DNA from: Paenibacillus daejeonensis DSM 15491 | GTDB taxonomy: Bacteria; Bacillota; Bacilli; Paenibacillales; Paenibacillaceae | NCBI RefSeq assembly: GCF_000378385.1 | Contig: NZ_KB899660.1 | Location: 186,001 to 250,000 of the forward strand | Direction of reading: 5' to 3' | DNA: 64,000 nt | Made by a program: the position numbers and the translations under genes | Shown here: piece after piece, positions 17,051 to 24,361 of the stretch | Position numbering within the stretch: the first letter of the stretch is position 1 | How the letters are laid out: every line of letters begins with the position of its first letter | Notes under the pieces: model-generated | Database searches by the model: none | What the model saw: only the letters and a program-made list of their open reading frames with translations | Told to the model about the DNA's origin: nothing

Positions 17051-17650
17051 ATGATATCGGAGAACAATTTGGAGATGATACTGGCTTATAATGAGGAATT
17101 CGTGACGGAGCGGACGTTCGAGCAATACCAGTACAGCCGCTATCCGGCCAAGCGCATGGTCATCGTCACCTGCATGGATGCCAGACTGAGTGAGATGTTG
17201 CCCAAGGCGATGAATCTACAGGGCGGAGATGCCAAGATTATTAAAAACGCAGGCGGCATCGTCACGCAGCCGTTCGGCAACATTATGCGCAGTATCCTGG
17301 TGGCGCTCTATGAACTCGGAGCAGACGAGGTGTTCGTCATTGGCCATCACGAGTGTGGCATGACGGGACTTGATCCGGAGTTGGTGATGTCGCATATGCG
17401 TGATCGCGGAATTAGCGAGAATACGCTCACGACGCTGTTGAACTCGGGAATGGACCTGAAGCGGTGGCTGACGGGCTTCGATTCCGTCTGGGACAGCGTA
17501 GCCAACAGTGTCCGCATCGTCCGCAACCATCCGCTCAAGCCTGCTAACGTTAGAGTGCATGGTCTCATTATTGACCCGCAGACTGGAAAGCTGGATGTGG
17601 TCGTGGACGGTTACGAACAGCAGGAAGTCTCGGAATCACCTGCGGGTTAA
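17051..17650 (+). CDS. beta-class carbonic anhydrase
   Basis: The enzyme interconverts CO2 and bicarbonate in the cytoplasm. The 199-residue product carries the zinc ligands of the beta class: Cys41 with Asp43 and Arg45 in C-M-D-A-R, and His99 and Cys102 in G-H-H-E-C-G-M. The N-A-G-G segment also matches. The length fits the short Bacillus YtiB/YvdA-like group. GGGAGAGG lies upstream of the ATG. Its last bases overlap the convergent DUF309 gene by 4 bases, so the two mRNAs share 3' ends. Confidence 0.95.
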   Translation: MISENNLEMILAYNEEFVTERTFEQYQYSRYPAKRMVIVTCMDARLSEMLPKAMNLQGGDAKIIKNAGGIVTQPFGNIMRSILVALYELGADEVFVIGHHECGMTGLDPELVMSHMRDRGISENTLTTLLNSGMDLKRWLTGFDSVWDSVANSVRIVRNHPLKPANVRVHGLIIDPQTGKLDVVVDGYEQQEVSESPAG

Positions 17651-18225
17651 CCGTGCTGCCCCGAGCGGGCAGCAGCAGCCCGGCGCTGTTGGCGCCGGTA
17701 CAGAGCTTCTTCGCGGGCAGCAATGACATCGCTGCGGTCACGCAGAATGTGACGGTGAATCAGTTGATCATTGCCCAGGTTACTCGGCGTGCCCCAGAGC
17801 TCTGCCGCCCCATCGCTCCGTTCATGGCAAGCAGCGAGCAATTCATGATCGACGAACGGAAGCTCATAATCCGTATAAGGTACGGATTGGCTGAGATCCT
17901 GAATTTGACGAAGCCGTTGCTGTAGCAATTGAAGCAAGGCTGGCCCATCTAATCCGAGTGTCTCCAGGTGGCCAGGTGTTAGCCGTTCAAGTGCCTGCTC
18001 CAGCATGAGCCGGGCACCGCGGCGGTTGGCGCGCCGCAGATGATACTGGCTGACCGCCATCTGGATGAGGCCGACCCACGTGTCATATAAGGGATCGTCG
18101 CCGGGCTGTTCTTTCCAATATTCCTCTAGCAGTTCGTGGCATTCGAAGTAATCGCGGGTGACGTGGAATTCAATAAGAAATTGGATATAATGAACCGGGT
18201 ACGAGCCGGTATACGTCGTAGTCAT
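17647..18225 (-). CDS. DUF309 family protein
   Basis: The 192-residue protein contains the DUF309 helical core with F-H-V-T-R-D-Y-F-E-C-H-E-L-L-E-E-Y-W near residue 20 and a second block, W-V-G-L-I-Q-M-A-V-S-Q-Y-H. The conserved H-E-x-x-E and W-x-G-x-x-Q-x-A features are diagnostic of the family. The family is predicted to act as a small enzyme or binding protein, but its function is not established. The C-terminal 80 residues are Arg/Ala-rich and variable. It is convergent with the carbonic anhydrase gene and monocistronic. Confidence 0.85.
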   Translation of the reverse strand: MTTTYTGSYPVHYIQFLIEFHVTRDYFECHELLEEYWKEQPGDDPLYDTWVGLIQMAVSQYHLRRANRRGARLMLEQALERLTPGHLETLGLDGPALLQLLQQRLRQIQDLSQSVPYTDYELPFVDHELLAACHERSDGAAELWGTPSNLGNDQLIHRHILRDRSDVIAAREEALYRRQQRRAAAARSGQHG

Positions 18226-18276
18226 GGTGCGCTCCTTTCAACCTGGGGAAGAGCCCAAAAAAAAGTTCAAAAAAAG

Positions 18277-18304
18277 TGAAACTTTCATCTATCTTAGACG
18301 TAAT
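18277..18304 (+). promoter_or_regulatory. ECF-sigma-type promoter
   Basis: TGAAAC (18277-18282), 16 bases, then CGTAAT (18299-18304). This matches the classic Bacillus ECF consensus (TGAAAC, N16, CGTA) recognised by sigma-W/X-like factors. It lies about 53 bases before the start of the downstream gene, which supports the ATG at 18357 over a longer frame that would begin inside the promoter. Confidence 0.8.
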
Positions 18305-18356
18305 TGATGAAGAAGGCAACGTCCTTGCGAATATAGATCAGGAGGAGAACCAGTAC

Positions 18357-18794
18357 ATGAAAAGAAGTTTGTTAGTTATGATGGTCTTTACGTTTTTCCT
18401 GGCGTTCGGTGGAGCCGACATCGCCGATGCGAAACGCGGAGGCGGATTCAAGTCCCCGAAGCAGAGTGTGACCAAGACGCCTAAGCAGTCCGAGACACGT
18501 AGCGACTCCGGTGCAGCAGCCAACACGCGCAATACCTCCAACACAGGTACAGGTGCAGCAGCAGCGAAACCTGGATTTTTCAGCGGCGGCAGCCTCATGA
18601 AAGGTCTGATGATTGGTGGTCTGGCGGGTATGCTGTTTGGCGGCATGTTCGGCGGTCTGGGCTTCATGGGTGAAATGCTGGGTCTGCTTGTTAACGTATT
18701 CGCGATCTTCTTACTGATTGTTGCCGTACGCGGCATCATCCACTACTTCCGCAACAACCGCAGAAGAATGGATGACCAGCGGAGACCGTACTAA
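18357..18794 (+). CDS. exported Tim44-like / glycine-rich membrane protein
   Basis: The 145-residue protein begins with a signal or anchor segment (S-L-L-V-M-M-V-F-T-F-F-L-A-F-G-G-A). A Ser/Thr/Asn/Ala-rich polar linker follows (about 25-75). A Gly-rich hydrophobic region (L-M-I-G-G-L-A-G-M-L-F-G-G-M-F-G-G-L-G-F) and a final membrane helix (L-L-V-N-V-F-A-I-F-L-L-I-V-A-V) come next, and the tail is basic. The layout resembles bacterial Tim44-like lipid-binding proteins without the C-terminal Tim44 domain. An ECF promoter lies upstream, which suggests induction by envelope stress. GGAGGAG lies 8 to 9 bases before the ATG. It forms an operon with the next gene, 2 bases apart. Confidence 0.75.
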   Translation: MKRSLLVMMVFTFFLAFGGADIADAKRGGGFKSPKQSVTKTPKQSETRSDSGAAANTRNTSNTGTGAAAAKPGFFSGGSLMKGLMIGGLAGMLFGGMFGGLGFMGEMLGLLVNVFAIFLLIVAVRGIIHYFRNNRRRMDDQRRPY

Positions 18795-18796
18795 GT

Positions 18797-19081
18797 ATGG
18801 TTCGTCTCTCGATGGATGAAGTGATCAACGCCGTCTGCTACCACCTCGCCGACCGTCGTCGGGTCGAACCGACTGATGTCGAGGTTCAGCTGGCTTGGGA
18901 TGAAGAAACTGGTTTTACCGCAGAGGCTTGGGTACAGGGTCGCTCCCAGTACCTGATCGAAGCCAACCTGCTAGAAGCCATTGAGCAATACATGTACAAC
19001 CACCACAACCGCCGCGTCTTCCGCTCCGCCATCACCTTGGATCTCGATGATGAGATTTATGCGGAGATTGCGGATCATTAG
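18797..19081 (+). CDS. DUF2653 (YxcD-like) family protein
   Basis: This small acidic protein of 94 residues begins M-V-R-L-S-M-D-E-V-I-N-A-V-C. It matches the YxcD/DUF2653 family over its length, with a central E-V-Q-L-A-W-D-E-E-T-G-F-T-A-E-A and A-I-E-Q-Y-M near residue 60. Its function is unknown. It starts 2 bases after the Tim44-like gene, so it is co-transcribed from the ECF promoter at 18277 and ends just before a strong terminator. Confidence 0.85.
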   Translation: MVRLSMDEVINAVCYHLADRRRVEPTDVEVQLAWDEETGFTAEAWVQGRSQYLIEANLLEAIEQYMYNHHNRRVFRSAITLDLDDEIYAEIADH

Positions 19082-19089
19082 AACGTTGA

Positions 19090-19124
19090 AGAGCCACCCT
19101 TTGGAATGAGGGGTGGCTCTTTTG
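19090..19124 (+). terminator. intrinsic terminator after the DUF2653 gene
   Basis: AGAGCCACCC pairs with GGGTGGCTCT, followed by TTTTG. It lies 9 bases after the stop and closes the two-gene ECF-driven operon. Confidence 0.9.
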
Positions 19125-19146
19125 TCTTAAACGCAACATAGTGATA

Positions 19147-19782
19147 TCAATATCCAATCTCTAAAAGAAGAGCATACAAATCATAGGGTGAAATTCGATC
19201 ACGTATAGTTGTGTTAGTAGTTAGGTAGGCCACGAACTTTCCATTTTCAATTATTTTCGGTGGTTTAGAAGCCAAATCATTAAACGCACTCTCAGAACTA
19301 TAATTGCTACCATACTTACCAAACTCATTCCAAATGCTTAACGATTGATACTGACTTCCATACTTTCCGAACTGATTATAAATGGATTCTGAATCAAACT
19401 CGTTAGTTGTCAGCTTTCCGAGGTATACCTTACCATCATTTGAATAGAGCGAAGGATAACTTGTGGTAACCGGACTTACCGGAACAACCGGAACAACTGG
19501 TGAAGGGGGTGTCGGAGCAGCGCTTCTACCTTGGATATTAACACTTTTTGTATGGTTATCCCATTCGATATTAATTCCCATTTGGTTCAAAAGATACAAG
19601 GGAACGTAAGTCCTGTTATTAAAGTTTATTGCAGGAGAATCAGAAATAACGGCAGGTTTTTCATTTATGAATACCTTTACGATATCAAAGCCCCTATATG
19701 TTCCCCATGTACTGGACGCGCTTACTACTCCGCCTAAAAAAGCGAGGAGTACTACAACAGAAAACAAAATTTTCTTTTTCAA
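19147..19782 (-). CDS. exported protein with copper-amine-oxidase N-terminal-like domain
   Basis: A signal peptide (about 1-22) is followed by a stalk-type domain, F-I-N-E-K-P-A-V-I-S-D-S-P-A-I-N, then R-T-Y-V-P-L-Y-L-L near residue 60. This is the Cu_amine_oxidN1 module common on Paenibacillus surface proteins; it does not imply oxidase activity. A Pro-rich linker comes next (about 92-107). Three imperfect repeats of 15 to 16 residues follow, with the pattern (S-x-Y/W-N-x-F-G-K-Y-G-S-x-Y). The TTG start has GGGAGAGG 5 bases upstream. The gene stands alone, convergent with the DUF2653 operon. The 211-residue product is probably secreted or wall-associated. Confidence 0.75.
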   Translation of the reverse strand: MKKKILFSVVVLLAFLGGVVSASSTWGTYRGFDIVKVFINEKPAVISDSPAINFNNRTYVPLYLLNQMGINIEWDNHTKSVNIQGRSAAPTPPSPVVPVVPVSPVTTSYPSLYSNDGKVYLGKLTTNEFDSESIYNQFGKYGSQYQSLSIWNEFGKYGSNYSSESAFNDLASKPPKIIENGKFVAYLTTNTTIRDRISPYDLYALLLEIGY

Positions 19783-19965
19783 AATGACCTCTCCCTTATT
19801 TTGAATACATATGTAATGAGAACTTTGAGGACCACTATTAGCATCTAAAGAACTATTTTAGTAGGCCTTTATATCTACTATAGCACTTATTTAGATTAGT
19901 TGTCTCTACTTTTCCCAAATTATCCACTGAATTTACACTCGTATATTTTGATGATTGGTATCTAG

Positions 19966-20051
19966 CATGAACTAAACATGAACTAAAATAGGATGCATTC
20001 TATAGAATGTCTCCCTGCATCAGCGCTGGTTACATTCATAGTATGCATCCT
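19966..20051. repeat. short tandem and inverted repeats in an AT-rich gap
   Basis: CATGAACTAAA occurs twice in tandem (19966-19987). Just after it, AGGATGCAT (19990-19998) and ATGCATCCT (20043-20051) form 9-bp inverted arms 44 bases apart. The gap 19783-20090 holds no gene. The inverted arms could help end transcription of the small gene at 20091 on the minus strand, but there is no T-run. Confidence 0.5.
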
Positions 20052-20090
20052 CTCAACAACTGGTAATCTATTATAACCATGATTTACCCT

Positions 20091-20348
20091 TCAAGCCCTC
20101 ATCGGGAAAACCTGTCTATCCTCAATAAACATTCTGATTTTTATACTGAACCAGCCACCTAAAGACACCTTAATCATTTCTTTTTGACCTTCACCAAGAT
20201 TTACATTTCCAATCAATCGTCCTCTTAAACTTAAACCTACATTTTCGTCTTGCAGTTCATTATCAACATAGAGTTTTTCTCCAAGCCACCAAGAATTTTC
20301 GACTCGAATGGTGAGCCCTTTGTGAGTTAATTCCCATTTCTTTTTCAT
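20091..20348 (-). CDS. small hypothetical beta-rich protein
   Basis: I do not recognise the family of this 85-residue protein. It starts M-K-K-K-W-E-L-T-H-K-G and alternates polar and hydrophobic residues (L-T-I-R-V-E-N-S-W-W-L-G-E-K-L-Y-V-D-N), which predicts a beta-sandwich-like fold and no membrane segment. The ATG has GTGAGG about 10 bases upstream, so translation is plausible. It is AT-rich and lies beside other accessory genes. It could be an immunity-like or antirepressor-like protein, but nothing supports a specific role. Confidence 0.55.
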   Translation of the reverse strand: MKKKWELTHKGLTIRVENSWWLGEKLYVDNELQDENVGLSLRGRLIGNVNLGEGQKEMIKVSLGGWFSIKIRMFIEDRQVFPMRA

Positions 20349-20470
20349 AGTTGATTACCTCACTTTCAACAAGATGATCATAAAGGATTGTGTATTTGAA
20401 TTTATAACGTCTTCTTTACGTTCGTTAAACATTAAATTCCTATCAACGTGATTTATTCATACTGATTTAT

Positions 20471-20941
20471 TCATACAGAAGTTGAGACATACCCATCCTT
20501 CAGGCATAGCTTCGCTATGTAAAAAATCTGCCCCATGTGCTCAGAGTAATGAGCAGCGCATTGATGCAGCATATCCAGGTTCGTTCGTGCTTTGCCTCTA
20601 ACCTGTTGTACTTCTTCCAGCTTCTCATCTGTAATTTCATCCAGCAGCTCTAAGATGTAATCCATGGTACGGCTAATTAATGCTTCTGCCTCTGACTTGG
20701 ACATCAGTGCCTTGGTAAACTCTTGATCCCGTTCGCCTACTTTTTCATGCTGGATGCCTTTTCGGATCCGTTCGTTCACATTGCCCTCGATATGTCTAAG
20801 CAGGTCAGCAATCGTGTGACTACTGTCGTCTGGTGACCAGTTTAACTGCTCCTCGCTCAATTGTTCTATCGCTTTTAACAACCGTTTTCTAATTTCACCA
20901 AATTTCTTCGTGAGCCATTGCCGGTTGAAATCGTATGCCAC
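20471..20941 (-). CDS. DinB-like (DUF1572 / four-helix) family protein
   Basis: The 156-residue protein matches the DinB-like four-helix-bundle family. The segments W-S-P-D-D-S-S-H-T-I-A-D-L-L-R-H-I-E-G-N and A-A-H-Y-S-E-H-M-G-Q carry the three candidate metal-binding His residues. Members include bacillithiol S-transferases and stress-induced proteins of unknown activity. I start at the GTG at 20939-20941, with AGGAGG 6 bases upstream; the longer frame reads through that site. It is divergent from the ABC exporter genes on the plus strand with a short gap, so the two share a promoter region. Confidence 0.85.
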   Translation of the reverse strand: MAYDFNRQWLTKKFGEIRKRLLKAIEQLSEEQLNWSPDDSSHTIADLLRHIEGNVNERIRKGIQHEKVGERDQEFTKALMSKSEAEALISRTMDYILELLDEITDEKLEEVQQVRGKARTNLDMLHQCAAHYSEHMGQIFYIAKLCLKDGYVSTSV

Positions 20942-21038
20942 GTAACCCCTCCTATTATCTAAGATCTTCAAATTTGTGTTATATTTACTTCATTACGCTA
21001 AGCATACATCAGATTATGGATCATCACGAGGTGGGACA

Positions 21039-21896
21039 TTGAACAATCAAGCTCTGGTCACTTTAACAGAAGTTACGAAACAGTATGGTGACCGAAAAGT
21101 ATTAACAGATATCACAATTACGATGAATCACGGGGACTGCTTCATCATCAGAGGCAGCAATGGCTCGGGCAAAAGCACGTTGCTTCGAATCGTCAGCGGC
21201 TTGATCCCGTTCACTTCAGGTCAAAGGATACTTGGGCACCCAAACATTGTGATTGGGTACACCCCTGACCGGCTTCCCCCATTAAGGATGACATCCACCG
21301 AGTACCTCATTCATATGGGCAGGATCTCGAACGTGCCTAGAAAGGCACTCCGGGAGCGGATAATAGAACTGCATGGTATGTTTAATCTTGAACAACACGC
21401 TAGCTTGAAGATGATTCACTTCTCAAAAGGGATGCTGCAAAAGGTCAATCTCATGCAAGCTACGTTGAACATGCCAGATTTGCTTATTCTGGACGAGCCC
21501 TTCTCCGGACTGGATAAGGAATCTACGGAACACTTGCTGCATTCGCTGCAGCAAATAAAAGCAAGCGGGACGGCAATATTGGCGGCTGTTCATGAACCTT
21601 TGTTGGCGAGCCAACTACAGAGTCAGACCTACTGGCTTCGTCAGGGAATATTAGTGTCGGAACGTGGGGAAAGCCTCTTAAAAGACTCCATGTATAGTTA
21701 CGAGATCGTCTGTCATATGAAGCAGGAAACGCTTGATCGTCTAACGAGCTTGTTCAAGGATATGACTTGGCAGCGTGTGTCAGGCGGATCCATTCGGTTT
21801 ACTCTATCGGAAAGAGATTATCGGGATTTTCTAATGGAGTGCCTTCAGAGTGGAGGAGAAATCATCAGCTTGCAAAGAAAGGAATCGCGTTCATGA
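21039..21896 (+). CDS. ABC-2-type exporter, ATP-binding protein
   Basis: The 285-residue ATPase has Walker A G-S-N-G-S-G-K-S-T, a degenerate signature near H-F-S-K-G-M-L-Q-K (the usual L-S-G-G reads F-S-K-G) and Walker B L-L-I-L-D-E-P-F-S-G-L-D. The switch His lies in A-A-V-H-E. The altered signature is common in small CcmA-type exporter ATPases. I prefer the TTG at 21039, with GAGGTGG upstream, over a longer frame from 20976 that lacks a site. Its stop overlaps the permease start (ATGA at 21893-21896). The substrate is unknown. Confidence 0.83.
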   Translation: MNNQALVTLTEVTKQYGDRKVLTDITITMNHGDCFIIRGSNGSGKSTLLRIVSGLIPFTSGQRILGHPNIVIGYTPDRLPPLRMTSTEYLIHMGRISNVPRKALRERIIELHGMFNLEQHASLKMIHFSKGMLQKVNLMQATLNMPDLLILDEPFSGLDKESTEHLLHSLQQIKASGTAILAAVHEPLLASQLQSQTYWLRQGILVSERGESLLKDSMYSYEIVCHMKQETLDRLTSLFKDMTWQRVSGGSIRFTLSERDYRDFLMECLQSGGEIISLQRKESRS

Positions 21897-22612
21897 TATC
21901 CTTGATATCTTTTTTACATACCTGCTTCATGCGCTCTTACCGGTATGGCCCGCCTACCTTTATTTACATCTTGGGTATCATTTTTGTATATAGCGTCGTA
22001 CCCAATCCAGTCATGGACAGCTACGCATTTTCCACGATCTTTTTATTTATCGTGTCAACAGCCCTTTGTTATATGATTATTGAGATAGAAACGCCGAATC
22101 AAGAATCTATAACCCTGCTGCACAGCGGCAGCATCGTCAAACTGTACCTTGGCAAGCTGCTCTATAGTTGGATATTTACCTTCCCACTGGCTTTATATGC
22201 TGTGCTGTATCCAGCAGTATTACATAGGTTTGATCGAAGCCCCAGTCTCGAAGAACTGAGCGTGGCCTTTCTCTATCATATCGCTTCATCTTGGTTGGGT
22301 GTCGCCCTGGCTTGTTGGTTTGGGTCAAAATTTATTCGTTCTCGGGTCATCTCCTTTATAGTATTGAGTGTCCTTATTGTTACGACGATCTCTGTACAGG
22401 CGATCCAGAATAGTTTGCCGGACGGAGTAAAAAAAGCGGTCCTATTGCTACCGCCTCTTCATACGACTATTGAAACCTACATGAATTATGAGACAGCGAC
22501 GCTGTTCACAAAGCTTGTGGTGGCAGGATCCTCTTTCCTATATGGCGCGCTGGTCGCGGCATTATTTTTAGTTATCATCCATAGACGCAAGCTGGATTCA
22601 TCTCATGGGTGA
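21893..22612 (+). CDS. ABC-2-type exporter, membrane subunit
   Basis: The 239-residue protein has about six hydrophobic segments, including Y-I-L-G-I-I-F-V-Y-S-V-V near residue 25 and V-I-S-F-I-V-L-S-V-L-I-V-T-T near 150. It starts by ATGA overlap with the ATPase gene, so the two are coupled and presumably form one transporter. The ATG has AAAGGAA about 7 bases upstream. Sequence gives no clear family beyond ABC-2-like membrane proteins, and the cargo is unknown. Confidence 0.75.
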   Translation: MISLISFLHTCFMRSYRYGPPTFIYILGIIFVYSVVPNPVMDSYAFSTIFLFIVSTALCYMIIEIETPNQESITLLHSGSIVKLYLGKLLYSWIFTFPLALYAVLYPAVLHRFDRSPSLEELSVAFLYHIASSWLGVALACWFGSKFIRSRVISFIVLSVLIVTTISVQAIQNSLPDGVKKAVLLLPPLHTTIETYMNYETATLFTKLVVAGSSFLYGALVAALFLVIIHRRKLDSSHG

Positions 22613-22617
22613 AAATA

Positions 22618-23652
22618 TTAATTCTTGCGTATATCAAGAGTTCCGCTATTATGCTCTGTAAGCAACTTTGAGAAAAGCTCGTTCGAGTAGTCTATCCTAC
22701 GCTCAGGAAATTCACCTGTGAGTATGATTTTCAAAATGTGAAGGAGTCGCTTACCCGTTTGTTCGGTAGGCCCGGTAGACCATTGCATCATACTGGGGTA
22801 TAAGTAGATCAACCCACTGTAGCAAAAAGTGGCCCGTAATCGTTCATAGAAATCATCATAACTGAGGGAAACGCCACTATTGATGAAATGATTGTAATAT
22901 ACTTTGGCCTCCTCAATGGTAAAATAACTCACCAAATCAATATAGAAAGGGGCATAATAGCACCACCCAAAATCAATTAGATATGGCTTGTCATTTAAAT
23001 AGTGTACGTGGGAACCATCTATGGATTGCAAATCACCATGCGTAAGAGTCAGACTATCCTTCTCATCGTACAAGGCGGCCATATCACGCGCAAAAACGTT
23101 GGCTTTCTCACGCAATGTTGGCAGATACGCACCAAATTCCCGCCCAAAATTCGGGTTTTGCTCCGTAAGCTTTTCAAAGTGGTCTACAGACACTTTTGTA
23201 ACAAGATAACGTTCCCAATACACACGATCAGCATGGGGAAGCCACGGCATCTCAGAGCCCTTACGCAAGTTACGGGTATGGATCCGCGCTAGCGCCTCCG
23301 CAACCTTCGGCGACCACTCTTGGCCTTGCGGAGGTGTTTTGATACTCCCCACATCTTCAAGCGCCATCCATCTAGGCTCGTCTGACTCCGTATCCAGTGA
23401 AAAGGCGGCGGGTGTGTTCTGATGGCCCTGATCCGTTAACCTTTTCATAACCATGCGTTCTTTTAAAAGGGCTTCTTTAAAAATCATGCTCTCCTGCCGG
23501 CCACTCGTGTAAGTGACCTCCATCCTGCGCACTTCTGCCCCTGACCATCCACGTTCAGCCTCGGTCATTCTACCTTGTGCTATCTGACGTACCTGGCCGC
23601 GTTGAAGTACATCAGCGAGACCCTGAGCTATAACGATCTTATTAGATTCCAT
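22618..23652 (-). CDS. aminoglycoside-phosphotransferase-fold kinase-like protein
   Basis: This 344-residue cytoplasmic protein has the APH fold. The catalytic loop reads T-H-G-D-L-Q-S-I-D-G-S-H and the metal-binding Asp lies in L-I-D-F-G-W, about 20 residues later. The usual Asn after H-G-D-L is not in its normal position, so catalysis should be treated as probable rather than certain. The substrate is unknown; family members phosphorylate antibiotics, choline-like compounds or sugars. The ATG at 23650-23652 has AGGGAG upstream. It is convergent with the ABC exporter, with only 5 bases between the stops. Confidence 0.78.
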   Translation of the reverse strand: MESNKIVIAQGLADVLQRGQVRQIAQGRMTEAERGWSGAEVRRMEVTYTSGRQESMIFKEALLKERMVMKRLTDQGHQNTPAAFSLDTESDEPRWMALEDVGSIKTPPQGQEWSPKVAEALARIHTRNLRKGSEMPWLPHADRVYWERYLVTKVSVDHFEKLTEQNPNFGREFGAYLPTLREKANVFARDMAALYDEKDSLTLTHGDLQSIDGSHVHYLNDKPYLIDFGWCYYAPFYIDLVSYFTIEEAKVYYNHFINSGVSLSYDDFYERLRATFCYSGLIYLYPSMMQWSTGPTEQTGKRLLHILKIILTGEFPERRIDYSNELFSKLLTEHNSGTLDIRKN

Positions 23653-23731
23653 TTTATTCTCCCTGCCCATCTGTTCGGTCTGTTCTGTAGGCTCTATCTC
23701 TCAAACTCTTCCCAATATGCGCTAGTTATTC

Positions 23732-24211
23732 TTATAATTTATGTATCGGAAAATATAAATACAGATTCCCATTTGTCTCATTTGATTTATAATGCTCATG
23801 CACTGCCCCGACGATCGAATAACCATTGCTGGGAAGATACTCATTAATCATATAGTTGAATTGCCTTTGATATGTATCTTGATTACATGGAATAACTGCA
23901 TATTTGTAAGAAGGGATTATCCATCTAGCCCATCCAGGGGGAGCGACACAATGATCTAATGCCTCACAGCCTGCTAAGTATTTCCCTTGGTTAGTCCAAC
24001 GATCAAATCTTTCTGCAATATCGCTCATTGCCCCCCAGAGACCAACTGGATTTCCTTCCTCATCTAACTTCACTAGATTTTGAATTTCCTCAAATTTATG
24101 CTCAGCCTCTTGCCAAAGAGTTGGTATCCATTTGGGTCCTTCGGCCGCTAACCCTTGCCCTAGTTTACCGATTACCGTAAATGAAATCTTGTCTACAATC
24201 TGAACTGACAT
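23732..24211 (-). CDS. GyrI-like small-molecule-binding protein
   Basis: The 159-residue protein shows the GyrI-like/AraC effector-binding (SOUL-type) pattern. It has an N-terminal strand (I-S-F-T-V-I-G-K), W-G-A-M-S-D as the central turn, and a Y-A-V-I-P-C strand, ending E-H-Y-K and L-Y-L-Y-F-P-I. Stand-alone members bind small ligands or quench toxins; they lack the DNA-binding domain of AraC relatives. AAAGGAG lies before the ATG. It may be linked to the kinase gene downstream (about 80 bases apart). Confidence 0.8.
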   Translation of the reverse strand: MSVQIVDKISFTVIGKLGQGLAAEGPKWIPTLWQEAEHKFEEIQNLVKLDEEGNPVGLWGAMSDIAERFDRWTNQGKYLAGCEALDHCVAPPGWARWIIPSYKYAVIPCNQDTYQRQFNYMINEYLPSNGYSIVGAVHEHYKSNETNGNLYLYFPIHKL

Positions 24212-24361
24212 AATAGATCTCCTTTATTCAAGATAGAGATAACCCTGCAGAGAGATTACGGCAACTGCAAACCCGCCCCCCTTACGTTCGTGCCTCCAGG
24301 GTTTCTCCTCGTCAAATGACAGATGCAGACCCAATCAAACGGTTTTTACGCGTGCTGCATC

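Noticed and set aside
19147-19782. Copper amine oxidase
   Set aside because: Only the N-terminal stalk-type domain is present; the catalytic domain and its Tyr are absent.
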